In this document: one piece after another, positions 1-5,105 of the stretch
Position numbering within the stretch: position 1 is the first letter of the stretch
How the letters are laid out: each line of letters begins with the position of its first letter
NCBI GenBank assembly: GCA_964646035.1
Contig: CAZYDJ010000136.1
Span: 1-6,562 of the forward strand
DNA length: 6,562 nucleotides
Direction: 5' to 3'
Source of the DNA: CAYLMM01 sp964646035
GTDB lineage: Bacteria > Krumholzibacteriota > Krumholzibacteriia > LZORAL124-64-63
Program-made: the position numbers and the translations under genes
Notes under the pieces: generated by a model
Told to the model about the DNA's origin: nothing
Databases searched by the model: none
The model's input: only the letters and a program-made list of their open reading frames with translations

Positions 1-282
1 GCGTGGGCCGTCGTGGGAACGTTCGACGTGGCTCGCGGCCGCGAAGTTCACCACCGCTTCGATACTCTCGGCGGCCATCAGTTCCGCAACCAGGCCGGCA
101 TCTCCGATATCACCGCGGACAAAACGATAATCGGGATGATCCTCGAGGCCGGCCAGGTTCTCCAGATTGCCCGCATACGTCAGCAAGTCCAGATTGACGA
201 CCCGGTCGCCGCCCTTTTCCAGCAGATGTCGCACGAAATTGGATCCGATGAAACCGGCGCCGCCGGTCACGAGGATGCGCAT
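1..282 (-). CDS. rfbB: dTDP-glucose 4,6-dehydratase, N-terminal 94 residues (cut by window edge)
   Basis: This enzyme of the extended short-chain dehydrogenase family converts dTDP-glucose to dTDP-4-keto-6-deoxyglucose, the second step toward dTDP-rhamnose and related surface sugars, in the cytoplasm. The visible part is the NAD-binding half of the Rossmann fold. It shows the glycine-rich GGAGFIG loop at residues 7-13, an acidic residue after beta-2 in LDLLTYAGN (31-39), GDI at 57-59 and FAAASHVERS at 80-89. The LTYAGN and AASHVxRS signatures favour RfbB over other sugar epimerases. The family usually reads AAESHVDRS, so the Glu is Ala here and the Asp is Glu. The start is supported by AAAGGGG six bases upstream. 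The gene lies 16 bp after the BtpA-family gene on the same strand and is probably cotranscribed. About 230 C-terminal residues, including the catalytic YxxxK, lie outside the window, so a related UDP-sugar epimerase or dehydratase is not fully excluded. Confidence 0.88.
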   Translation of the reverse strand, partial: MRILVTGGAGFIGSNFVRHLLEKGGDRVVNLDLLTYAGNLENLAGLEDHPDYRFVRGDIGDAGLVAELMAAESIEAVVNFAAASHVERSHDGPR

Positions 283-298
283 CACGGCCCCTTTGTTG

Positions 299-1114
299 TT
301 ATTTGGCTGCAGCCGCCGCCGCGGCGACGAAAGCCGCCACTTTTTTCTCCACCACCCGGGAGAAGCCGTCCGGTCCCGGCTCCTGCAGGGAAGTGCCGAC
401 AATGAATCCGTCGGCGGTCGAGAACCGGGATAGATTCGCCACGGTCATGCCGCTGCCGATCAACAGCGGACAATTCCGGTCTGACTCCCGCACGGCTTCA
501 AGTTCGTCAGGGTCGGCCTCGGCGCCGGTGGCGGCCCCCGACACGATCACGGCGTCCGCCAGGGCGCGGACGCGCAGATCGGCAAACTCCTCGACAGAAC
601 CCCGGGGCGCAAGCGGCGCTGAGTGCTTGACCCTGAGGTCGGCCATCACCGCCACATCTTCGGCGCACAGTTCCTTGCGCAGCCTCATCAAGCGGGCCGC
701 TTCACCCTGGATGACTCTCTGGTCGGCGACAACAGCTCCGCAAAGCACGTTGACCCTGATGAATCTGGCGCCGGTGGCGACCGCTATCGACAAGGCCGCT
801 GCCCCGTCGTTGCGCAGAACGTTCACTCCCAAAGGCAATTCGGGATGCGAATCCGCTATGGCGCCGACAATCCTGGTCATGGCGGCAACCGTGATCGCGG
901 GAACGGCCCCGGCAAAAAAAGGAACGTCGTGGTAGTTCTCCACCATTATCGCCCCGACGCCTCCGGCCGCCAGCGCCGCGGAGTCCTGCAGAGCGGCGGC
1001 CATGACGGCGCCCATATCGCCGCCCCAGCCGGGAGATCCGGGCAACGGCCGCAGATGCACCATCCCGATCACGCCGGGATCAACAAGCGTCTTGAATTCG
1101 TTTATAGTCCACAT
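299..1114 (-). CDS. BtpA/SgcQ family TIM-barrel protein
   Basis: This 271-residue protein matches the BtpA/SgcQ family along its full length. Family-like blocks in order are GMVHLRPLPGSP (17-28), VENYHD (58-63), GVNVLRND (96-103), FIRVNVLCG (118-126), ADLRVKHS (158-165), DAVIVSGAATG (187-197), LLIGSGMT (217-224) and DGFIVGTSL (235-243). The alternating strand-loop pattern and the phosphate-site-like GSGMT and GTSL segments fit a cytoplasmic (beta/alpha)8 barrel. Cyanobacterial BtpA is needed for photosystem I stability. Homologues in non-photosynthetic bacteria have no settled reaction, and SgcQ is associated with sugar use, so no enzyme activity is assigned. The C-terminus is an alanine run (residues 264-270) ending in Lys. 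No Shine-Dalgarno is visible, and a TATAAT sits eight bases upstream of the ATG, so translation may be leaderless. The rfbB start follows after 16 bp. Confidence 0.85.
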   Translation of the reverse strand: MWTINEFKTLVDPGVIGMVHLRPLPGSPGWGGDMGAVMAAALQDSAALAAGGVGAIMVENYHDVPFFAGAVPAITVAAMTRIVGAIADSHPELPLGVNVLRNDGAAALSIAVATGARFIRVNVLCGAVVADQRVIQGEAARLMRLRKELCAEDVAVMADLRVKHSAPLAPRGSVEEFADLRVRALADAVIVSGAATGAEADPDELEAVRESDRNCPLLIGSGMTVANLSRFSTADGFIVGTSLQEPGPDGFSRVVEKKVAAFVAAAAAAAK

Positions 1115-1122
1115 GGCATGAG

Positions 1123-1150
1123 ATTATAAGGTCCGCGAGCCCCCAGGCAA
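1123..1150 (-). promoter_or_regulatory. Sigma70-like promoter of the BtpA-family gene, predicted leaderless
   Basis: Read on the minus strand, TTGCCT (1150-1145, 4 of 6 matches to the -35 consensus) is followed by a 16-bp spacer and a perfect TATAAT (1128-1123). Transcription would normally begin 6-8 bases past the -10, at about 1117-1115, within a few bases of the A of the start codon at 1114. The bases before the ATG contain no Shine-Dalgarno. The motifs are seen directly; promoter activity and leaderless translation are inferred. Confidence 0.55.
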
Positions 1151-1222
1151 AGCGACATCATCAGCCCCGGCCCGGTATTACGGACTGGCAATCGGAGCCG
1201 GTGTTGCGTAAATTCGCGGACG

Positions 1223-1240
1223 CGGCGGGATCCCCCGCCG
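1223..1240 (+). other. GC-rich hairpin in the thymidine kinase leader
   Basis: CGGCGGG (1223-1229) and CCCGCCG (1234-1240) form a perfect 7-bp stem with a 4-base loop, ending 37 bases before the thymidine kinase ATG. No T tract follows on either strand, so it is not an intrinsic terminator. It could influence translation or stability of the mRNA, or be chance in GC-rich sequence. Confidence 0.35.
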
Positions 1241-1277
1241 AAGAGATCGAATACCGCACACAGGCAGCGGAGGCGTC

Positions 1278-1868
1278 ATGCAGGTCATCCAGGGCAAGAC
1301 GGGCTGGATAGAGGTTATTTGCGGCCCGATGTTCAGCGGCAAGAGCGAGGAGATGATCAGGCGCGTGCGGCGGGCCGAGATCGCCCGCCAGCGGATCCAG
1401 CTCTTCAAGCCCTCCCTCGACGACCGCTACGGCGACACCCACATCGTATCGCATAGCCAGCAACGCCTGCCGAGCACCGCCGTAGCGACCTGTTCGCAGA
1501 TCTTCGATCTCGTGGAGGACAAGACGGAAGTCGTGGGAATCGACGAAGTGCAATTCTTCGATTCCGGCATTGTCGATGTCTGCGATCGCCTGGCCAATCT
1601 GGGCAAGCGAGTCATCGTCGCCGGTCTCGACCAGGATTATCGCGGAAAACCCTTCGAACCGGTTCCGCGCCTGATGGCCATCGCCGAATACGTCACCAAG
1701 CAATTGGCGATCTGCGTCCGCTGCGGGAATCCGGCAGGACACACCCAGAGACTGATCGACAGCCGCGACAAGATAGTGGTCGGAGCGCAGGGCACCTACG
1801 AGGCCCGTTGCCGTCGCTGCTTCGAGCCCCCGGTTGAAGACGAGACCTCCACGGAGAATGACAGCTGA
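1278..1868 (+). CDS. tdk: Thymidine kinase, type II (TK1-like)
   Basis: This cytosolic enzyme phosphorylates thymidine to dTMP with ATP in pyrimidine salvage. The 196-residue length is typical of bacterial TK1-type enzymes. Visible motifs are the P-loop GPMFSGKS (16-23), the Walker-B-like IDEVQFF (88-94) whose Glu90 is the expected catalytic base, GLDQDYRGKPF (116-126), and two CxxC pairs (Cys146/Cys149 and Cys178/Cys181) forming the structural zinc site. The segment around 169-177, ending in GTYEARC, matches the lasso loop that binds the thymine. The last 13 residues are acidic and variable. The start is supported by GGAGG at 1269-1273, although the spacing of four bases is short. The gene is divergent from the BtpA-family gene and is followed after 65 bp by queD on the same strand, so the two may share a transcript. 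Confidence 0.96.
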   Translation: MQVIQGKTGWIEVICGPMFSGKSEEMIRRVRRAEIARQRIQLFKPSLDDRYGDTHIVSHSQQRLPSTAVATCSQIFDLVEDKTEVVGIDEVQFFDSGIVDVCDRLANLGKRVIVAGLDQDYRGKPFEPVPRLMAIAEYVTKQLAICVRCGNPAGHTQRLIDSRDKIVVGAQGTYEARCRRCFEPPVEDETSTENDS

Positions 1869-1882
1869 AAATAGAGCCGGTC

Positions 1883-1912
1883 GCCGAATCGGTCATCCCG
1901 CCACGATTCGGC
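1883..1912 (+). other. Perfect 9-bp inverted repeat between tdk and queD
   Basis: GCCGAATCG (1883-1891) and CGATTCGGC (1904-1912) are exact reverse complements around a 12-base loop. The hairpin begins 14 bases after the thymidine kinase stop and ends 11 bases before the queD Shine-Dalgarno. The bases after it (CAACAAACAG) contain no T run, so it is not a canonical terminator. It could be a processing or stability element, a symmetrical protein-binding site, or a control element for queD. The symmetry is certain; the role is unknown. Confidence 0.5.
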
Positions 1913-1933
1913 CAACAAACAGCGAGGAACACC

Positions 1934-2293
1934 ATGGCCACCCGCATCGTCAAATCGTTCACCTTCGACGCAGCTCATCGATTGCCCCAGGTGGCGGCTG
2001 AGCATAAATGCGGGCGCGTACACGGCCATACATATGTAGTGGATATAGCAATCGAAGCGGATCCGGATCCGGATATGGGATGGATCATGGATTTCGGTGA
2101 AATCAGCAGCGCGTTCGGACCGCTGCTCGAAGAGATGGACCACCGGCTGTTGAACGAGATCCCGGGACTCGATAATCCCACAGCCGAATTGATGGCTCGC
2201 TGGATCTTCGAACGTCTCCAGCCCGCCCTGCCTTTGCTGACTGAAGTGATCGTCCACGAGACGCCGACCACCGCCGCATCCTACCAGCCCTGA
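1934..2293 (+). CDS. queD: 6-carboxy-5,6,7,8-tetrahydropterin synthase (QueD)
   Basis: QueD converts 7,8-dihydroneopterin triphosphate to 6-carboxytetrahydropterin, the first dedicated step toward preQ0/preQ1 and queuosine in tRNA. The 119-residue length is normal for the bacterial PTPS/QueD family. The zinc ligands are His15 in FDAAHRL and His30 and His32 in CGRVHGH. Cys26 lies in the CxxxHGH pattern typical of QueD. Asp69-His70 complete the catalytic set, and Glu109 in HET is the expected pterin anchor. DFGEI (53-57) and NPTAE (81-85) are also family signatures. The start has GAGGA at 1924-1928 with five bases of spacing. No other queuosine genes are in the window. The last 13 bp overlap the end of the convergent membrane glycosyltransferase gene. 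A pyruvoyl-tetrahydropterin synthase role is possible but less likely given CxxxHGH. Confidence 0.94.
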   Translation: MATRIVKSFTFDAAHRLPQVAAEHKCGRVHGHTYVVDIAIEADPDPDMGWIMDFGEISSAFGPLLEEMDHRLLNEIPGLDNPTAELMARWIFERLQPALPLLTEVIVHETPTTAASYQP

Positions 2294-4329
2294 TCCCCCG
2301 GCGGATTCGCCGCCAGCCAGTTGCGGGCCTTCTCGTCTTCCGGATGCAATTCGAGCAGTTTCTGGTACTGCAGGCGGGCCTCCGCAAGTCGTCCGGACCG
2401 TTCATAGATACCAGCCAGATTACCGATTGCCTGCCAATATTCCGGCTCCAAGGCCAGCAGTCGCTTGAAAACCTTCTCGGCTGCTCCCAGGCGATCCAGG
2501 GAAATGAGGCAGAGCCCCTGGCCGAAAATTGCCTGAGGATCCCCGCCCGCGTCCCCCAATCCCCGAAAAGCCCTTAAAGCCGCCCCGATATTACCGTTAT
2601 AATATTGGATCCAGGCATAGCCCAACTTCGCCCGGGGATCCTCGGGAGCCTCCCGCAATGCGATTTCGAATTGAACCGCGGCTGCGTCCACCCGGCCTAG
2701 TTGCAGCAGGATATCACCCAGGCGCAGGCGGCCGTCCAGCGTGCGGGGATTTTGGCGAACCCACTCCGAGAACACTTCCATGGCCTGATCTTGCCGCCCG
2801 GCGTCTATAAGCATATCGCCGAGGCTGGAATAGACGGTTTCGGCGATGAGATCGAATTTTCGCTGCGGATGAGCAGCCTGGATCCTGAGCGTTTCGCGGA
2901 ACTCCCTGATCGCCTCTTCCGAATCGCCTTTCGTTGCCCAGGCGTTGGCCAGTGTATAGTGATGGTAGGGGTTCAATTCGGCTTTGTTCTCGAGGAATGA
3001 GATGTAATCGGTAGCCGACATACTCCCGACGACTACGGCAATGATCAATCCGGCGACGGGGACCTTCCGCCAGCTGCGGCAGGCGATCGCCTCCAGGATC
3101 GCCGCGACACCGACGCCGGCAGGTATGGTCAGCACCGCCAGCACCGGCAAACGGAACCTGGCGTTCACGAAGAAGAACAGGATCGAAACCAGGTACAGGC
3201 CGGCGAACCCCAGCAGCAGTCCCCGGGAAGCCGCCGCCTGGTCGCGGCGCATGAATCCGACAATCGCCAGCGTCAACACGAGGGCCCATCCCGGCCAGAC
3301 GGGAAGCTTCAAAAGGGGCGACCAATCTCGCCAACAATAGATGAACTTGTTGTTCGACCGCTCGCCCGCGGCCAGCAGCAGCCATAGTTTTTTCCCGTAG
3401 AGCCGCACGGCGCCGCCGGGATCATCCCGCCAGAACGACAGGCCTTTCCGGAAGTAATGCCGGTCGACTTCGGACGGCTTCAGGTCCCGGCCTTCCTCCT
3501 CCTCGGCCAGCGCTATGGCATCCTCGAATCCGCCCTGCCAGGTGCCCCTGGTTCCGGGCACGATTGCGGTTATGCCGTCGGCTCGGGAATTGTTTCCGAT
3601 GTAGAAGTTGACTCCGCCCTGACTGGCGATCAGGACCGTGTCGCCACCCTTGAAAAAGTTGTGGGCGGTCACCGGCAGGATGGGCAGGATCAATCCGGCG
3701 GCCAGGACCAGCCAGGGCCGCGGCCGCAGCGGTGCCGGGCCGACCCGCCAGAGATACCAGACGACAGCCGGCAACACGATCAGGATATTGGGCCTGGCGA
3801 TCGCCGACAGTCCCAGCACCAGGCCGACCAGGAACAGCCGGCCCATCCCGGGACGTCTGTCGGCGGGGCGGTCCAACAACAGCCACAAAGCAAGCAGGTT
3901 GAGAGTCGTAGTCACGGTCACAATCAGCAATTCACCGGCGAAGTAGATGCTGGTCCAGGCGCACGCGAACAGGATCCCGGCCGCCCAGCCCGCCCGGCGG
4001 CTGAAGATCCGGGACGCGATCAACGCAGCCAGGGCCGGGCCCAAGGCCGAGATCAAGGCGTGAACCAGTTGCACCGGCAACCTGGCCGCCCCCAGGAGGA
4101 AGTACAAGCCCCCCAACAGATATGGGTACAAGGGGGCGCGGAAGAAGGGTTCGCTCGGAGGCCAGGTCCCTGCCAACAACCCGCGCGCCCAGGAATCGTG
4201 GATCCCCGCATCCATAATGGGATGTGCGAACAGCGGATTATCCCGCATGAACAGGATGTGGGCGGCCCGCAATGCGAACGCCAGGGCGAAAACCACCCAG
4301 AAAAGTTTTCTGGCTCCGTTGGTCGGCAT
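2281..4329 (-). CDS. Membrane glycosyltransferase (GT39/ArnT-like) with C-terminal TPR domain
   Basis: The 682-residue product, numbered from the chosen start at 4329, has two parts. Residues 1 to about 440 carry roughly eleven hydrophobic segments (for example 9-28, 68-84, 135-152, 165-178, 342-360, 370-388, 394-412 and 423-439). The first extracytoplasmic loop has an acidic MDAG (39-42) and then FRAPLYPY (63-70), the arrangement seen in GT39/PMT and ArnT-type enzymes that use polyprenyl-phosphate sugars. A soluble region at about 224-340 includes GGVNFYIGNN (238-247). Residues 454-664 hold six TPR-like repeats (about 454-487, 495-528, 529-562, 563-596, 597-630 and 631-664), a likely protein-docking platform outside the membrane. 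It probably transfers sugar to a lipid or protein at the cell surface; donor and acceptor are not readable. An ATG at 4335 abuts GGAGG directly, whereas the ATG at 4329 is spaced six bases from it, so the latter is preferred. The gene overlaps queD tail to tail. Confidence 0.85.
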   Translation of the reverse strand: MPTNGARKLFWVVFALAFALRAAHILFMRDNPLFAHPIMDAGIHDSWARGLLAGTWPPSEPFFRAPLYPYLLGGLYFLLGAARLPVQLVHALISALGPALAALIASRIFSRRAGWAAGILFACAWTSIYFAGELLIVTVTTTLNLLALWLLLDRPADRRPGMGRLFLVGLVLGLSAIARPNILIVLPAVVWYLWRVGPAPLRPRPWLVLAAGLILPILPVTAHNFFKGGDTVLIASQGGVNFYIGNNSRADGITAIVPGTRGTWQGGFEDAIALAEEEEGRDLKPSEVDRHYFRKGLSFWRDDPGGAVRLYGKKLWLLLAAGERSNNKFIYCWRDWSPLLKLPVWPGWALVLTLAIVGFMRRDQAAASRGLLLGFAGLYLVSILFFFVNARFRLPVLAVLTIPAGVGVAAILEAIACRSWRKVPVAGLIIAVVVGSMSATDYISFLENKAELNPYHHYTLANAWATKGDSEEAIREFRETLRIQAAHPQRKFDLIAETVYSSLGDMLIDAGRQDQAMEVFSEWVRQNPRTLDGRLRLGDILLQLGRVDAAAVQFEIALREAPEDPRAKLGYAWIQYYNGNIGAALRAFRGLGDAGGDPQAIFGQGLCLISLDRLGAAEKVFKRLLALEPEYWQAIGNLAGIYERSGRLAEARLQYQKLLELHPEDEKARNWLAANPPGDQGW

Positions 4330-4335
4330 GAACAT

Positions 4336-4340
4336 CCTCC
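4336..4340 (-). promoter_or_regulatory. Shine-Dalgarno that decides the start of the GT39-TPR gene
   Basis: GGAGG on the minus strand ends immediately before an ATG at 4335 (spacing zero) and six bases before a second in-frame ATG at 4329. Ribosomes normally need about 5-9 bases, so initiation at 4329 is favoured and the product loses two residues relative to the longest reading. Confidence 0.7.
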
Positions 4341-4374
4341 AGAACGTCGATCCAATCCTGATTCCCAGGGCAAT

Positions 4375-4403
4375 ACACTAATGCGGCGATTTGCCCTTGC
4401 CAA
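4375..4403 (-). promoter_or_regulatory. Candidate promoter for the GT39-TPR gene
   Basis: On the minus strand TTGGCA (4403-4398, 5 of 6 matches) is followed by a 17-bp spacer and TAGTGT (4380-4375), which keeps the important first, second and last -10 positions. Predicted transcription starts near 4368, giving a leader of about 39 bases. The -10 is weak overall, so this is a prediction only. Confidence 0.35.
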
Positions 4404-4425
4404 GCCTCGTTCTAGAGCGTTGAAT
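4397..4425 (+). promoter_or_regulatory. Candidate promoter for the DUF507-GT4 gene cluster
   Basis: TTGCCA (4397-4402, 5 of 6 matches to -35) is followed by a 17-bp spacer and TTGAAT (4420-4425, 4 of 6 matches to -10, but lacking the key A at position two). It would start transcription near 4432, about 53 bases before the TTG start. Its -35 is nearly the same base pairs as the -35 proposed for the opposite strand. Confidence 0.3.
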
Positions 4426-4446
4426 GGAGGCAGTAATTCAGCAGCA

Positions 4447-4464
4447 GCCGCCCTTTTCGGCGGC
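4447..4464 (+). other. GC hairpin in the leader of the first DUF507 gene
   Basis: GCCGCC (4447-4452) pairs with GGCGGC (4459-4464) around the loop CTTTTC. The hairpin ends ten bases before the Shine-Dalgarno at 4475-4479. It has no following T run and is not a terminator. A role in mRNA stability or translation is possible but unproven. Confidence 0.3.
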
Positions 4465-4474
4465 CGGACACCGC

Positions 4475-4479
4475 GGAGG
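4475..4479 (+). promoter_or_regulatory. Shine-Dalgarno supporting a TTG start
   Basis: GGAGG lies five bases before TTG at 4485. The nearer ATG at 4480 touches the Shine-Dalgarno and would read only Met-Leu before TGA, so it is not the gene start. Reading upstream from TTG in frame meets a TAA at 4434 with no ATG, GTG or other TTG in between. Confidence 0.75.
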
Positions 4480-4484
4480 ATGCT

Positions 4485-4766
4485 TTGAGACTCTCTCCCA
4501 ACAAGATCGACTACCTCGCCGAGAAACTCGTTCAGATGATAGAGGCCCATCGCGAGGTCCATATCCAGACGAACGGAGATCTGGTCTACCGCGCGATCGC
4601 CGACGTGATCTACGACAACATGAAGGCCGAGGAAGCCATCGACGCCGAAGTCGACGAGTTGTTGGATGAGTACCGGATCGAGATCCGTGCGCGGGAGATG
4701 GACTACGGCGAGTTGAGAGCCAAGATGAAGCGCGAGATCGCCAAGAAAAAGGGATTCACCCTCTAG
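4485..4766 (+). CDS. DUF507 family protein, first of a tandem pair
   Basis: This 93-residue, highly charged, predicted mainly helical protein has the DUF507 layout. It opens with MRLS and Ile8 and Leu11-Ala12, has a central acidic stretch with the EEAIDAEVDELL pattern (49-60), then a DYGEL segment (73-77) and a basic tail ending KKKGFTL (87-93). The family function is unknown; members are small cytoplasmic proteins with no known catalytic site. The start is TTG, the only possible initiator in frame after the TAA at 4434, and it restores the family's MRLS beginning. A paralogue follows after 26 bp and a GT4 glycosyltransferase after that, all co-directional. The upstream neighbour is the divergent GT39-TPR gene. 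Family assignment is confident; any function would be guesswork. Confidence 0.9.
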   Translation: MRLSPNKIDYLAEKLVQMIEAHREVHIQTNGDLVYRAIADVIYDNMKAEEAIDAEVDELLDEYRIEIRAREMDYGELRAKMKREIAKKKGFTL

Positions 4767-4792
4767 GCGTAAAGCGCCGGGGAGCATCAGAT

Positions 4793-5077
4793 ATGAGATT
4801 GTCAGAGGAAAGGATATCCGAACTGGCCAAGTCGATATCCGACTCCCTGCTCGACGAGGAGCACGTCGATCTGGAGATCGCGGAGGATCGCTTCCAGAAC
4901 TTCGTCGAGGCGATGATCCTCAAGGATCTGCAGACCGAGGACGAGATCGACGAGGAAGCGGCCGGATGGCTGCATAAGAACAAGCCCTACCTGGAGGACG
5001 GCTCTCCCGAATTCGAAGTCGAGTTGGAGAGAACCAAGAAGGATCTTGCCGCCAGCCGCGGTTACGTCCTCTACTGA
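4793..5077 (+). CDS. DUF507 family protein, second of a tandem pair
   Basis: This is a second DUF507 protein, 94 residues, starting MRLSEERI and ending with RGYVLY. It aligns with its neighbour without gaps over the first 60 or so residues. Shared positions include MRLS, Ile8, Leu11, Ala12, Val25, Asp32, Ile42, Glu49, Ile52-Asp53, Glu55 and Leu60, but overall identity is only about a fifth to a quarter by eye, so the duplication is old. It is more acidic than the first copy, with clusters such as DEEHVDLEIAED (21-32) and TEDEIDEEA (48-56). GGGGAG at 4779-4784 precedes the ATG by eight bases. The 26-bp gap to the first copy and 28-bp gap to the GT4 gene suggest one transcript. Function is unknown; the two could pair as a heterodimer, which is inference. 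Confidence 0.88.
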   Translation: MRLSEERISELAKSISDSLLDEEHVDLEIAEDRFQNFVEAMILKDLQTEDEIDEEAAGWLHKNKPYLEDGSPEFEVELERTKKDLAASRGYVLY

Positions 5078-5105
5078 CCGGCCGACAAGGGAAACGGAAG
5101 TCCCA

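Noticed and set aside
303..935. Plus-strand open frames opposite the BtpA-family gene
   Set aside because: They are Ala/Ser/Thr- and Arg-rich shadow translations of the GC-rich antisense strand with no recognisable domain.
1161..1742. Minus-strand 193-codon frame opposite thymidine kinase
   Set aside because: Thymidine kinase on the plus strand has intact P-loop, catalytic and zinc motifs; the opposite frame has none.
1883..1922. Assignment of the queD leader as a preQ1 riboswitch
   Set aside because: The 9-bp stem and 12-base loop do not carry the class I loop sequence or AAAAAACUA-like tail, so it is reported only as a hairpin.
2300..2314. GGCGG/CCGCC short hairpin near the queD stop as a terminator
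   Set aside because: The stem is only 5 bp, lies within the coding end of the opposite gene, and has no T run on either side.
3457..4488. A 343-codon plus-strand open frame opposite the GT39-TPR gene
   Set aside because: Its protein is low-complexity, rich in Gln, Gly, Pro and Arg, with no family motif, and it is antisense to a gene with clear membrane and TPR structure. It is a GC-rich shadow frame.
4053..4787. A 244-codon minus-strand frame spanning the divergent gap and the first DUF507 gene
   Set aside because: It is antisense to a well-supported DUF507 gene and overlaps the GT39 start in another frame. The sequence has no recognisable motif.
5046..5105. Extended N-terminus of the GT4 protein from TTG 5046
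   Set aside because: It would overlap the preceding DUF507 gene by 32 bp and add 20 residues before a canonical MRVLVISPYLP start that has its own Shine-Dalgarno.
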